Source: Trichomonas tenax
Taxonomy: Eukaryota > Parabasalia > Trichomonadida > Trichomonadidae
Length of the DNA: 28,704 nt
Assembly (NCBI GenBank): GCA_023091735.1
Contig: JALKBU010000664.1
Coordinates: forward strand, 1 to 28,704
Direction of reading: 5' to 3'
In this document: one piece after another, positions 1 to 9,722 of the stretch
How the letters are laid out: every line of letters begins with the position of its first letter
How positions within the stretch are numbered: position 1 is the first letter of the stretch
Made by a program: the position numbers and the translations under genes
The notes under the pieces: model-generated
What the model was told of the DNA's origin: nothing
Databases searched by the model: none
The model's input: the letters and a program-made list of their open reading frames with translations, nothing else

Positions 1-1
1 T

Positions 2-238
2 TGGTTTGGAGTGCAACAAAAACTTGCAATGAACTACGTTTATGGTCTTCATACTCAGCGTGGAGTTTCAATCTATAAATGTCAATATTGTTTAGACTAT
101 AAAGATATTTATAACACTTTTTATAAATGTGACAATTTTTCCCGCGCAAAAAATGACAGTTTATTCATGAAAAGTGACTTTAAGGTTCTATGCCACTTTT
201 TGATGTTCACTTTTGTCCTAGACTCTAAATTTTCTTGA
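2..238 (+). other. possible 3' end of an ORF cut by the left window edge
   Basis: The frame is open from the window edge to a TGA at 236-238. It reads through a CxxC pair (KCQYC) shortly after a YGLHTQRG stretch, which resembles a small zinc-ribbon or zinc-knuckle segment. The remainder is low in recognisable features. No ATG start is visible before the edge; the first in-frame ATG (29) would remove little. I do not recognise a family. It may be the tail of a real gene, a decayed fragment or a chance ORF in AT-rich DNA. Confidence 0.2.
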
Positions 239-1571
239 TGTTGTAAATAATCACACTATTTATTAAATTTCTTAAGATTTTTTAGATATATAACGACGTG
301 TTATCTTTGTTAGTAATTCAGTTAATTTGTTTTTCATTTGTTGAAATATTACATATCAAATTGTTATTCTGAATATTACAATAAAGATTTTGGATTGTTG
401 TCATAATTATTTATTAGAGAAAAAAAATATATTAATTTTTTCAAAATATATATATAAAATAATTTTTATTTTCACAAATTTAGAAAAACCATTAATAAAT
501 CATAACAATAAAAATTTTTATAGTCCCATCAGGGCCCCATCTTAATAACAAATTATAGAAATACACACAAAGAGACATTGTAACTATAGGGCCTCCTCAA
601 AATTTGCCAAATGTCAAAAATTTGTTAGTGTTTAAAAGTACCATTAATAGTATTACCGAAATGCTGCGATCCTAGTGGTATCATTATTTTGTAAACTGAA
701 ATTGAGAGAATACTGTCAAATTTACTTCTGACCGTTCAAATCACACAAGGTATAAATTATAAGTATATTACCACTAACCAAGGTCCATAAGAACAAAAAT
801 CGACTAAAAAAGAGTTCACTATACTTTACTTCATATAGGCTATATAATGCAACACAGTTGGTCGCTAAATTTATGAAATCACTTTTCTAGAAACGATGCT
901 CAATTTTGTGATTAGTCATTCTATCGATAGAGAAGCAGAATTTCGAAAAAATATTCTATTAAGGTTTGCAGTTATCCAAGGATAATTTGAATATTTAATT
1001 TTTTTGTGAAATAATTCACATCGTAAATATTACTCAAATAGTGTTGCGGCATAGGATTTGGTTTTTATTCAAAACCACTTAACTTAAATGAAATAACCAA
1101 TATCAGACATAGATCAAGATTAGCCAATGTCAGATCCAAGTCAATTGAGAACAATCAGAAATATTTCATAGTCTCGATTTTGTAAATTTCACAAAAAGCA
1201 GAAACGTGACATCAAATGTTGGTTGGATTTCATCAAATAAAATAGGGATATATGATATATAGCTAGTGTCAGACATGCGGATTGAGAGACTATTCAAAAA
1301 AGTCTTCTCAATTTATGGCACAGTTGCATTGGTCAATTATTCATGAAAATGGGAACCTTATGTGATCTTCAGTCTAAATCCAGCAAATTAGCTAAAAATC
1401 AGGTAACCGCCATTGATCCAGGAATGATTTTGCTTATTTAATCCATTATGTGTCCAGAGGCAATGATTCGCGCCAACAATTCCTTCGATCATTAGCGGTT
1501 ATTTTGATAATTTTCTTTTTTGTTTACGATTGAGTTGACTTCAGAAATTTCATTTTTCTTATAGACTGACA
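239..1571. other. AT-rich intergenic stretch, no gene recognised
   Basis: Both strands are broken by frequent stops. The only local oddities are two short GC-rich palindromic words, GGGCCC near 533 and AGGGCCT near 588, each close to a TATAG. A short open run near 1305-1500 has unremarkable composition. The last 30 bases hold the presumed promoter of the Myb gene. Confidence 0.6.
1550..1555 (+). promoter_or_regulatory. Inr-like initiator before the Myb gene
   Basis: TCATTT at 1550-1555 matches the trichomonad initiator consensus TCAYTW known from Trichomonas vaginalis. The presumed +1 A lies 20 bases before the ATG at 1572, which is the usual close spacing. A TGACA word also sits directly before the ATG (1567-1571). 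The match to a short degenerate consensus in AT-rich DNA is only moderate evidence. Confidence 0.4.
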
Positions 1572-2138
1572 ATGAATTCTGATTCAGCTGATTCTCACCG
1601 TATATCCGGAAAAGCTAAGTTCTCTCCTGAAGAAGATGCACAACTCAGGGCTCTCGTCGAGTTGTCAGGACCTTATCACTGGGAACAGAAGGCTATTCAG
1701 ATACCAGGGAAATCAGCACGTCAATGCAGAGACCGCTGGTACAACTATTTAGATCCAAAGCTTATTCAGGAGGAGTGGACTGAAGAAGAAGATCAGAAAC
1801 TTATTGACAAGTACCTTCAAGTTGGTCCTCACTGGAAACTCATTGCAGACTACCTAGTCAACCGATCAACAAATGCAGTGAGAAACCGCCTCTTGAAGCT
1901 CCAGAGGAAGCAAATCGTTCCAGAAATTGAGTTCACAAAGAGGGTCAAGATAGCCAAACATGCGAAGGCTAAGGCTACCAGACTACCAGAGGTTATTATC
2001 GGTCCTCCACATACTGGACACAAAGAGATCGATCTCCTTGAAGAAATAGAGAAAGCATCATCTGATCTTTTTGATCAGATCTTCATATCCAACGATTCAG
2101 AGTTAGAGGCTGTGTTCCAACAATTCTGGTCTGCATAG
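1572..2138 (+). CDS. R2R3 Myb-like DNA-binding protein
   Basis: This 188-aa protein should be a nuclear DNA-binding transcription factor of the small Myb type expanded in trichomonads. Two Myb repeats are visible. The first spans about residues 15-61, with core aromatics F17, W37 and W56 and recognition helix SARQCRDRWYNYL. The second spans about 66-112, with W69, W88 and a helix around STNAVRNRLLKL. The first tryptophan of repeat one is replaced by phenylalanine, which is common in R2. A basic stretch (about 112-138) could be a nuclear signal, and the C-terminal 45 residues are acidic. The first ATG follows an Inr-like TCATTT by 20 bases, supporting this start. The stop is TAG. Family membership is firm; target genes are unknown. 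In T. vaginalis related proteins regulate individual genes such as ap65-1, but no orthology is claimed here. Confidence 0.92.
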   Translation: MNSDSADSHRISGKAKFSPEEDAQLRALVELSGPYHWEQKAIQIPGKSARQCRDRWYNYLDPKLIQEEWTEEEDQKLIDKYLQVGPHWKLIADYLVNRSTNAVRNRLLKLQRKQIVPEIEFTKRVKIAKHAKAKATRLPEVIIGPPHTGHKEIDLLEEIEKASSDLFDQIFISNDSELEAVFQQFWSA

Positions 2139-4004
2139 TTTTGTTTTTTTATGTTAGATTTTTTTTAAAGCGCGTTATGGACTGAATAATTTTCCTTTTT
2201 TCACCGAATTTCGGAATCAATTGGAGATACACAAACAATCAATGTTATTAAATATCACATAAAAAAATATAAAACCGAATTTGACCTTTGTTCTATGCTC
2301 TATATTATGGATACAGCTGAAATATCGCTTTGTTTTAGCTCAAAAATAATGTGAAAATTTCAATTAATTTTATTGCAAATTTGAGTATATCATGATATCA
2401 AAAATCCAAATTTAATGATAATTTTAAATTTAAACCGATTTAAGAAGATTGATCGATTTTATTGCGAAATTATCTCCAGTTATCTCCAATAAGATGATTT
2501 ATATAGATGGATTTGAATGAAAATCATTCTTTATTGAAAAATAATTCCTTTCTTTTTTATTCATAAATCCGGCGTTTCATCGGGTAAATATTATATCTTT
2601 TCTGATAGCTTTGAATGAAAAATCAAATTAAATCGTCAAAAAATTGAATCAAATTATTTTTGACTTTGAATAAAATTGTTTTAATTCACCAAAACTAAAA
2701 CAATTTCATCAAGAATAATTATCTGATTCCAAAAGTGACAGCTCGATAATTTTCTTCTAAATCCACTTTTATTAACAAAATTGAATGATCGAACATTCAA
2801 TTTACACCTTTAAAAGGACATTATCTCCTCTTCATCTATAAACCATTTCTAATTTTCTCCATCAACAACCAATTTTTCACTTTTCAACGTTGAAAAGCAA
2901 TTATAAATCATCTTCATTCCTTTAGATATCGCTCCACTATGACCCACAGAAGCCATATCTAGAAGAACCTCGATAGAGCATAAAATTGATTCGATTCTTG
3001 TGGACAACCATGACAAAATGGCTAAATGTTGCGATAAAACCGCTATATAAAATGTGTTCTGTATAAATCTCTTTTCTAAGCTCCTTTTTTAACAATATTT
3101 ATATAAATCAAATATCGTTTTTAACCCATGTTTATGCTCTAAAATTATTATATATTCCGAATATATTAGAATTACAGCTTTATAAGTATTGGATTCCCTT
3201 TATGATTGTGCTCATTATTGACTGTAAGAAACAATTTATCCGTTATTTCCATTGATGACTTTGGCAATATCTTTCACTCCAATGCTCCAAGTCCTACTCT
3301 TGTACTTGAACTGAAGAATGCCAGTCAGCTGCCAACAATATCTTGGTGAACAGATGGCTAGGACTTTAAATATAGCATTGCGACTATCAGTAAAAGAGGA
3401 TTCATAGGTTTTCGGAGCTTTATTATGAATTTCATATCTTCAATAATGAAATATTTGGTGGCCTTCTGAGTATATTCATACATCATACAACATTTCACCT
3501 CTATAGTCAAACATTGAAGTGATTTTAGTGACTGACATTAGTTATACGAAATCTGGTGATAAATTCGCCAACATATGAGTTTTTATCTCTTGTAAAGCTG
3601 CAAATCACTTAAATACAACTTTATGAAGGTATTTGTAGTGTGAATACTATCACCTTTCAATTAACTGAAAAGATAATCATATTTCCTATCTCAAATCGTT
3701 TCATAACACAATCACCCAAGATTCTATATATCTGAATATTTTTATTGAATTTGAGAAGTGAGATTAACCACAAAACCAATTTTTTGGGATTATGTTATGA
3801 AATCCATTTATATTTGTTATTTTCCTACTTTTAGTTGTTCAAATTTTAAAATGGACTAAACATAGTCGTTCTATTATAATCAAAAAGCGAAATAACAACA
3901 AAATTATCATATCAACCTTAAGGTTTTAAAACCCGCTCTGATTTTCTTCACAGTAAAAAAATATGATCTGATTTTATTTACAGAATAAAAAATATAAAAG
4001 AACT
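2139..4004. other. long AT-rich intergenic region with one possible PAS-like remnant
   Basis: No intact gene is visible on either strand. One open stretch at 3206-3346 (+) reads like degraded coding sequence and is treated as a finding. An exact AAAAGTGACA at 2731-2740 has no suitable ATG after it and is taken as background. The last part holds the 3' flank of the minus-strand CCDC40 gene, whose stop overlaps a TAAA, the polyadenylation-type word known in trichomonads. Confidence 0.55.
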
Positions 4005-6701
4005 TTACTCAAAACCATATTTCTCCTTAATAGCAACAAGATTACTTTCTAAGTGTGGGTGGTCCGTAATTAACATGTTAATAATATCATTCAGCTGGTC
4101 CTGCTGAGCCTTGAGGGTTTGGATCTGACCCTCATAGCTCTCAGGCTTCTTGATAGCAGATCTAGCATTAGGTGTCTTGAACATTCTCTGCTTCTGCTGA
4201 AGTCTCTCGAGTTTCGCGTGTGCGACAATTCTCTGCTTTTCTTCATCCTTAAGCTGCTGCTCAATGCTCTGCTTCTGGACTTGCAACTCTCTTGAGATCA
4301 AGTCGAGCTGTTCGATCTCAGCGCTTTGCTCCTGCTGAGCATCATCATGCTCCTTGATCTCGTTCTCGATTGCAGCGTGTTCCTGCTGGAGAGCTTTGAT
4401 CTGCCTTCTGAGCTCTGTGATGCCCTTTGTGACATCACTGTGTGTCTTATCCTGGTTAAGGCGCTGCTTGACAGCACCTCTAGTTGCGATTGTCTCTCTT
4501 CTACGAAGAGCGAATTCCATTTCCTGGACAATCGTCTGCTGCTGCTTCTTGATCTGCTTCAATCTCAGTTCCATTCTTGTGACTTCCTTCTTCATTGTCT
4601 TGAGCTCGCTGGCACCGTAGTTTGGATCTAAGGCCTCTCTCATTTCTCTTGCGAGCTGCAACTTCTTCTCCCAGAGCATGATGTCTTTCTCTGTTTCCAT
4701 GAGATCATCGGCGCACTGGCTTCTGAAGTTGTGGAGTTCTTCGATCTTTGTTTCGAGCGATGCACTCTCCTCTTCCTTCTTCCTGAGCTGCTCCAAGATG
4801 TCTGCTTCGAAGTTGATGTTGCCTTCGATCAATACGTCGCCTTGGCCAGCGCCGCTGCTCAACTTCTCGCCGAGACGTGACATCTCTCTCTGGAGCAATC
4901 TGATCTGAATGTTGAGGTTCTCGATTTCCTTCTCCGTTGCCTCTAAAGCCTTTCTTGTTCTGTCGCGCTTTCTGCTCAAAACAGCGATGTGAGCATGCAA
5001 TGTGTTGCATGATTCTTCGCTGTCTTCGCACTGATGTGTCAATGCGACGAGTTCTGTCTGCTTCTTGAGCCACTGTGCCTGGTTCTCTTGAGCAGTCTCA
5101 TCACTCTGTTGGATCTTGGACTCTAAGACTCTGATCTTTCTTTCGAGTGGACCGTATTCTTCACCGTTCTGTGCTGATGTCAACTCTTCGTACTTTCTGT
5201 TCAACTTGTCAACCTCGCTCTGCAATTTCTCGATGTTGACGTTGTTCTTTCTGATTTGGAGCTCGTATTGGTTGATCAAAGCATCCTTCTGCTTGAGCTC
5301 TTCGACAATCTCTTGAAGACCTCTCTCGAACTTCGCGCACTGTCCTGTAATGTTGAGGCGATCGATCTTGAGCTTCATAGCTTCGTTCTGTAACTGCGAA
5401 AGCTCTCTGTCCTTCTCCTCGATCTGGTCGCGGACCTTTTGGACTTCGTTCTGAGCCGCAATTGTGTCGCGCTTCATGTTTGTCTGTTCTGTAACATGAG
5501 CGATGATTTTGTCTTCGAGCTCATGGATCTGGTTACTGATTTCGTTTGTACCCTTAGCGGAGTTCTTGTATTCGCTGTTAGCTTGGTTCTTTTCGATTTG
5601 TAATTTTGATAATAATTTTTCTTTCTCGCGAGTGAGTGTTGTGAGTTGATCGAGTGTATCTTGAAGCTTTCCGCGAGCTTGCTCCGTTTCTTTGATCTTT
5701 CCATCGAGATATTGAATCCGATTGCGAATCTTCGAATAAAGACCTGTGTTACGTTCAGCAATCTCTTCCTGATCGGCTATCTGCTTCTTGATGCCGTTGT
5801 ATTCGTTCTGTAATGCTCTAATTTCTTCTTCCTGCTTTGAAGATGCAGCTTCAATGCTTGCAAGTGTTTCCGCGCGTCTTTTAACATTGACGAGCGAGGA
5901 ATTCCACTCCTGAATGAGGTGGTTTCTCTCGAATGTGATTTTTTCCATCTCAAGAGAAGCTTGAAGCAAAGCATCTCTTGCTGTCTTCGTTTCGGCTCTC
6001 TGAGCGAGAACCTGCGCTTCTATCTCAGCGAGGCCAGATCCGATGTTCTGAACTTGCTGTGTTAATCTGTCTATGTACATATCTTGTTCTCTCTTTGCAA
6101 TTTCAGTCTCTGACGCTGCCTGCTCGGATTTGTACGTTTCACGACGAGTAACAGCGACGTTATTCAAAATTTCCTGGTTATGCTGTTCTAACAGCAAAAC
6201 ATTTTCATTCAGTCTGTCGAGTTCATTTCGCTGATTTTCGTATTCCACGGTTCTCTCCTTGAGCTCGGCTTCTCTATCTGCAAGTGTTTGACGCGCTTCT
6301 TTGAGCTCAGCTTCTTTTTCTAACCTTTCTTGTTCGTATTGTTGTCTTTTTTCGTTAGCTTCTGTTAATCTTGCTTGTAATTTGACTAAAGTCTGCTGAA
6401 TTGTGTACAATTCTACACCAACCTGTTCACGATTCTCGGATAATTGATTCTTCAATGCTTGTTTATCGCGAATTTCCTCTTCTATTGCATCGTACTGCCT
6501 CTGGAGTTGGTCTTTCATCTTGTCCTGAAGTGTCGCGAAGAGAGGATGATCAGGTGGAAGTTCCTGGATTTCTTCCTCTTCTTCGCCGTCTTCTTCCTCT
6601 CCCATGAATAAATCACCGTCCTCTTCCTCGCCGCCGGCATACAGATCCATTCCTTCTTCCTCTTCAGCGCCTGGAAGGTCAGGATCTTCGTTTCCACTCA
6701 T
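4005..6701 (-). CDS. CCDC40: CCDC40/FAP172 axonemal ruler coiled-coil protein
   Basis: CCDC40 pairs with CCDC39 to form the filament that sets the 96-nm repeat on doublet microtubules of motile flagella, positioning radial spokes and inner dynein arms. The 898-aa product has a very acidic N-terminus (residues 1-48), then the family-typical HPLF (52-55) leading into an almost continuous coiled coil to the C-terminus. Strong family signatures include REQVGVELY, QDMYIDRLT, QEWNSSLV, the GPLE block after the middle, and near the C-terminus WEKKLQLAREMR followed by FALRRRETIATR. Length is near that of other CCDC40 proteins. I choose MSGNEDP at 6701; an in-frame ATG at 6770 would add 23 basic residues in AT-rich sequence unlike the acidic start. 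The stop overlaps TAAA. Codons favour C/G-ending forms, unlike several neighbours, suggesting high expression. Family identity is very likely; CCDC39 itself is less probable given these motifs. Confidence 0.88.
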   Translation of the reverse strand: MSGNEDPDLPGAEEEEGMDLYAGGEEEDGDLFMGEEEDGEEEEEIQELPPDHPLFATLQDKMKDQLQRQYDAIEEEIRDKQALKNQLSENREQVGVELYTIQQTLVKLQARLTEANEKRQQYEQERLEKEAELKEARQTLADREAELKERTVEYENQRNELDRLNENVLLLEQHNQEILNNVAVTRRETYKSEQAASETEIAKREQDMYIDRLTQQVQNIGSGLAEIEAQVLAQRAETKTARDALLQASLEMEKITFERNHLIQEWNSSLVNVKRRAETLASIEAASSKQEEEIRALQNEYNGIKKQIADQEEIAERNTGLYSKIRNRIQYLDGKIKETEQARGKLQDTLDQLTTLTREKEKLLSKLQIEKNQANSEYKNSAKGTNEISNQIHELEDKIIAHVTEQTNMKRDTIAAQNEVQKVRDQIEEKDRELSQLQNEAMKLKIDRLNITGQCAKFERGLQEIVEELKQKDALINQYELQIRKNNVNIEKLQSEVDKLNRKYEELTSAQNGEEYGPLERKIRVLESKIQQSDETAQENQAQWLKKQTELVALTHQCEDSEESCNTLHAHIAVLSRKRDRTRKALEATEKEIENLNIQIRLLQREMSRLGEKLSSGAGQGDVLIEGNINFEADILEQLRKKEEESASLETKIEELHNFRSQCADDLMETEKDIMLWEKKLQLAREMREALDPNYGASELKTMKKEVTRMELRLKQIKKQQQTIVQEMEFALRRRETIATRGAVKQRLNQDKTHSDVTKGITELRRQIKALQQEHAAIENEIKEHDDAQQEQSAEIEQLDLISRELQVQKQSIEQQLKDEEKQRIVAHAKLERLQQKQRMFKTPNARSAIKKPESYEGQIQTLKAQQDQLNDIINMLITDHPHLESNLVAIKEKYGFE

Positions 6702-6770
6702 TTTTATTTTTGTATACGTTAATAAATTTGGATTTTGCGTTTTTTTAGATATTTGATCTTTCCTCATCAT

Positions 6771-7194
6771 TTGAAATCACTTGGCTCAAGAAAACTTGGG
6801 GTTGCTAAATTAATGGACAGAAAGCTGGTCAATTGACAATTGTCAAAGATATTCGATCTTGAAATATAGTTAATCGCTATACTTCATTATGTAGGCTATA
6901 TATCAAATATCTGGGAGCTGTAGATGTAATTTTCGTGTTTGCTTGTGCCTGATGTTGGTAATTTATCCAATATTAATAAATATCATGAAAAATAATCAAT
7001 TTCTAGCACAAGCTCTACAGAGCATCGAATATCTGGAGAACTTGTGTATTGCGTGTTAATCAGTCACCTTGTAAAGTGTCAGATTATCAGATTTTGAAAA
7101 GGTGATATTCGATGTAAAGTGAAAAATGTCAAAAAATTAATAAAGGGGTAATATCTATTTTAATTTGATGTGACATTAAAAAGGAGATTTCTCG
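6771..7194. other. upstream flank of CCDC40 with a distant inverted repeat
   Basis: This is non-coding on both strands. It should contain the CCDC40 promoter, but no exact Inr or AAAAGTGACA is seen. An 11-bp perfect inverted repeat, CATCGAATATC at 7023-7033 and GATATTCGATG at 7104-7114, could close a stem of about 92 bases. Inside it TCACCTT and AAGGTGA can pair as well. Confidence 0.5.
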
Positions 7195-7613
7195 CTTTTT
7201 TGGTGCTATGTGCAACTACACCACACCCTGTAGCTGCATGCAGCAGCAAAAATGGACAAAAAACAATTATGAAAAAAGTATTGTATTGAAATAATTATCG
7301 ACGCAAGCCGATGTTTTTACTTTTTTAGCTGGTGAAACCTTAGGATCACACAGATTCAAGACACTCACCAGCTAAAAGAGGCAAAAAAGGCTTTATCCTC
7401 GATTATAATAATAAGAAAAAAAAGCGCGCCATTCGTCCATTTTTGTTGATGTGAACAACCTTATTGTATATAGTGGTTGCACATAACAGCAAAAATGAAT
7501 GAAAAGCACGCTTTTTTACTTTGAATTATATACCGAGAACTAAATCATGTTTTTTGATTCTTTAGCTAGTGAAAGTCTTAGACACATGGAGTTCTAAGGC
7601 TTTACTAACTAAA
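7195..7613. repeat. two diverged tandem units, each with two hairpins
   Basis: Four long hairpins lie in the order A, B, A', B'. Hairpin A has arms 7195-7220 and 7229-7254 around an 8-base loop. B has perfect 12-base arms 7324-7335 (TTTAGCTGGTGA) and 7365-7376. A' has 43-base imperfect arms 7418-7460 and 7475-7517. B' has arms 7561-7581 and 7594-7613. B and B' share TTTAGCT, GTGAAA, CTTAG, CACA and a trailing GCAAAAAA; A and A' share the CAGCAAAAATG region. The spacing A to A' and B to B' is about 240 bases, so this is a duplicated, diverged unit. In the B stem, a G-C pair has become A-T in B', a paired change. It ends about 100 bases before the polB fragment. Either structured RNA or transposon-end DNA is possible. 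Confidence 0.6.
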
Positions 7614-7716
7614 GAAGCAAAAAAATCGGTCTGCAGACGCATGCAGTTTGTATCCTTCAGCTATGGCGAGATTGTTTGAAGTTGAGGGAAAGGCGGAAAT
7701 AATACGTAAAGATTAG

Positions 7717-8244
7717 ATTGACAATAAAATTTATTCCTCTCAAAAACCGCACAAATTATTGATTCATGCATTCGATGAAGACCAAACGGAACCATCCGAT
7801 AATAAATTTATTTCATATTTTGTGGTAGATATTGAAATAATTGAAGTGGGAAAGAAGAGAGATTTTCCGTTAATAGTGATGAAAGATGAAAAAGGAAACA
7901 ATAAGAATGTTAATGAAAAGGGAATGATGAGAGTTGATTTAATAACGTTAGAGGAGTTGGTAAAATATCAAGACATTAAATATAAGGTATTAAGTGGCAT
8001 TTATTGGCTGGGTAATAGAACGCAAAGAATAGGGGAGGTTATCCGCAAAATTTTTGATATGAGAAACGAATATAAAAAGGCAAAGAATCCAACCGAGAAA
8101 GTTTTAAAATTAATTATGAATTCATCATATGGCAAAAGTATTCAGAAAACAATAAAAACAAGTAACGCATATGTTGAAGATGATAAAAAGGATTGGTATT
8201 TATACACTCATTGGCATCAGGTGGAAGAGTTTTATAATTTGTGA
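7717..8244 (+). pseudogene. fragment of Maverick/Polinton protein-primed DNA polymerase B
   Basis: The frame is open from 7717, after an in-frame TAG at 7714-7716, to a TGA at 8242-8244. It covers about 175 codons, whereas a Maverick polymerase exceeds a thousand. The clearest motif is LIMNSSYGKSI, the family B polymerase KxxxNSxYG motif that contacts incoming nucleotide and template. It is preceded by a region with the usual order of this family (FPLIVMKDEKG, VDLITLEELVKYQ, and a YKKAKNPTEK helix). The exonuclease domain, palm motif A and the catalytic DTD-type motif C are all absent, and no ATG start exists, so it cannot be an active polymerase. Mavericks are abundant in T. vaginalis, which fits. 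No integrase, ATPase or capsid gene is seen beside it, so this is an isolated relic. Confidence 0.8.
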
Positions 8245-9722
8245 TTTGTTTGTTTATTTTACTACTTTACAATTATCAGCATATTTTTAGCATGTATATA
8301 TTCAGTGGCTATTAAAATGGTAAATGATTTCGCCTTTTCCCGCTGATTATTAATATTATAATTAAAAGGTTGAAATTGAGATGCGATACTCCAAGCAATT
8401 AATCCTTAGCATGAGAGAAAACAAAATCAAGAAGGTTGCTTTTGGTGATTGTTTATCATTTTTTTGTACCTAAATAAGTTAAAAATATACCAAAAAAGTG
8501 AAGGACGATACAGGAAGTTTGGCCATAGCAGACTATTAACCTTAGGTTTAAAATTTCGCCTTGAAATAGAAAATATAAGAAAAAAATTACGTAAATTATA
8601 CTAAACAACCTGAGTATATATGAATTTCAATGACGATTCCTCTTTTTTATAAAAAATTTTCAGCTGTTTTATTATTTAAAAAAATTGAGAGAAAAATTCT
8701 TCGAAAAAATTGGCAAAAAATAGAAACGCGGCGGATGCAAATTTGAATTCAAGAATTAAATTTGTGCATCGGTGCTCTCAAAAGTGAACTTTGAGAGAAA
8801 TTTGTTCTGATAAGGTAAAGGCAACAAATAAAACGAACAGTAGGCAAAATTTTCACTTTGAATGCCAATTGCTTTTCAATAATGGAATTTGAAGACAACA
8901 ATTTTTTAAGATCAGCAAAGCACAGAAACGCATAAAAAACAATTTACAAAAAATATGGCCTTTTTCCACATAATTTGTCATTATATAGGGCCATAATTTT
9001 TGCAGATACAACTTTTCATTAATATATCAGCCAATGACAAATGCAATGTGCAAAAGCAGATGCATTAAAAAATTGTGATGTTGCAATAGTATTATTTTTG
9101 AATCGTATTTAAAAATTGCGGCCAACATAAAATTATGAACTGTTGATGTATGTCACACAATTTATAAAAAATTGATATTCAATGAGATTTTTTTACTTCA
9201 TTAAATTGAGTGAATATTATATTCCGATGTGTAAACTATATATACTAGATACTCTACAGGCGTGTTCCTCACAATATTGAGGGAGCCCCCTTGAAAAAAT
9301 TGAGAGGAGTGCCTTCATTAAAAAATGTAGTTTATCGAGCTCAAATATTCGATTAAAAACACTGTCCAAATTTAACAAAAAAGCCATAGACATGTCATCA
9401 GCACCATATGAAACGATACTGTTATTTGCATTAATTCAATTTAGAGCGAGCATTCAAATTTTCCAGATAGAAGTTGATTTTATGCGTATGTGTTACTCAT
9501 AAATTGTATTTAAAGATTAAACAATTTTTTACTTTTTTCTCAATGATTTTTCACTCAAATTTTTTACTCCTCTTTCAATTTTAATGCTTTCACAATAGTT
9601 TTGACAGCAATTACTTATCAAAATTTTTATACTATTATCTAGAGAAAATGCTATAGAGCCTCTTTCCATAATGATAAAATTTTGAAACTGTTCTCAATTA
9701 TCAATTACTTTTTTTTGCGCCA
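8245..9722. other. AT-rich intergenic stretch with small hairpins
   Basis: No gene is recognisable on either strand. Two adjacent small hairpins occur at about 8737-8797: one formed by GATGCAAATTT and AAATTTGTGCATC, one by CTCTCAAAAGT and ACTTTGAGAG. A CCTCA/TGAGG hairpin lies near 9266-9282. The final 50 bases upstream of the kinase contain two TCAATTA words that only partly fit the Inr consensus. Confidence 0.5.

Noticed and set aside
2731..2740. Exact AAAAGTGACA in the Myb-CCDC40 interval
   Set aside because: No ATG follows within a suitable distance, so it is probably a background occurrence of the motif.
4326..4631. ORFs antisense to CCDC40 (also near 4678, 5116 and 6401)
   Set aside because: They are shadows of a strongly coding minus-strand frame; leucine/serine-rich content is what reversed coiled-coil codons give.
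6702..6770. Longer CCDC40 start at the ATG at 6770
   Set aside because: It would add 23 basic, AT-coded residues before an acidic N-terminus that already begins with a good ATG.
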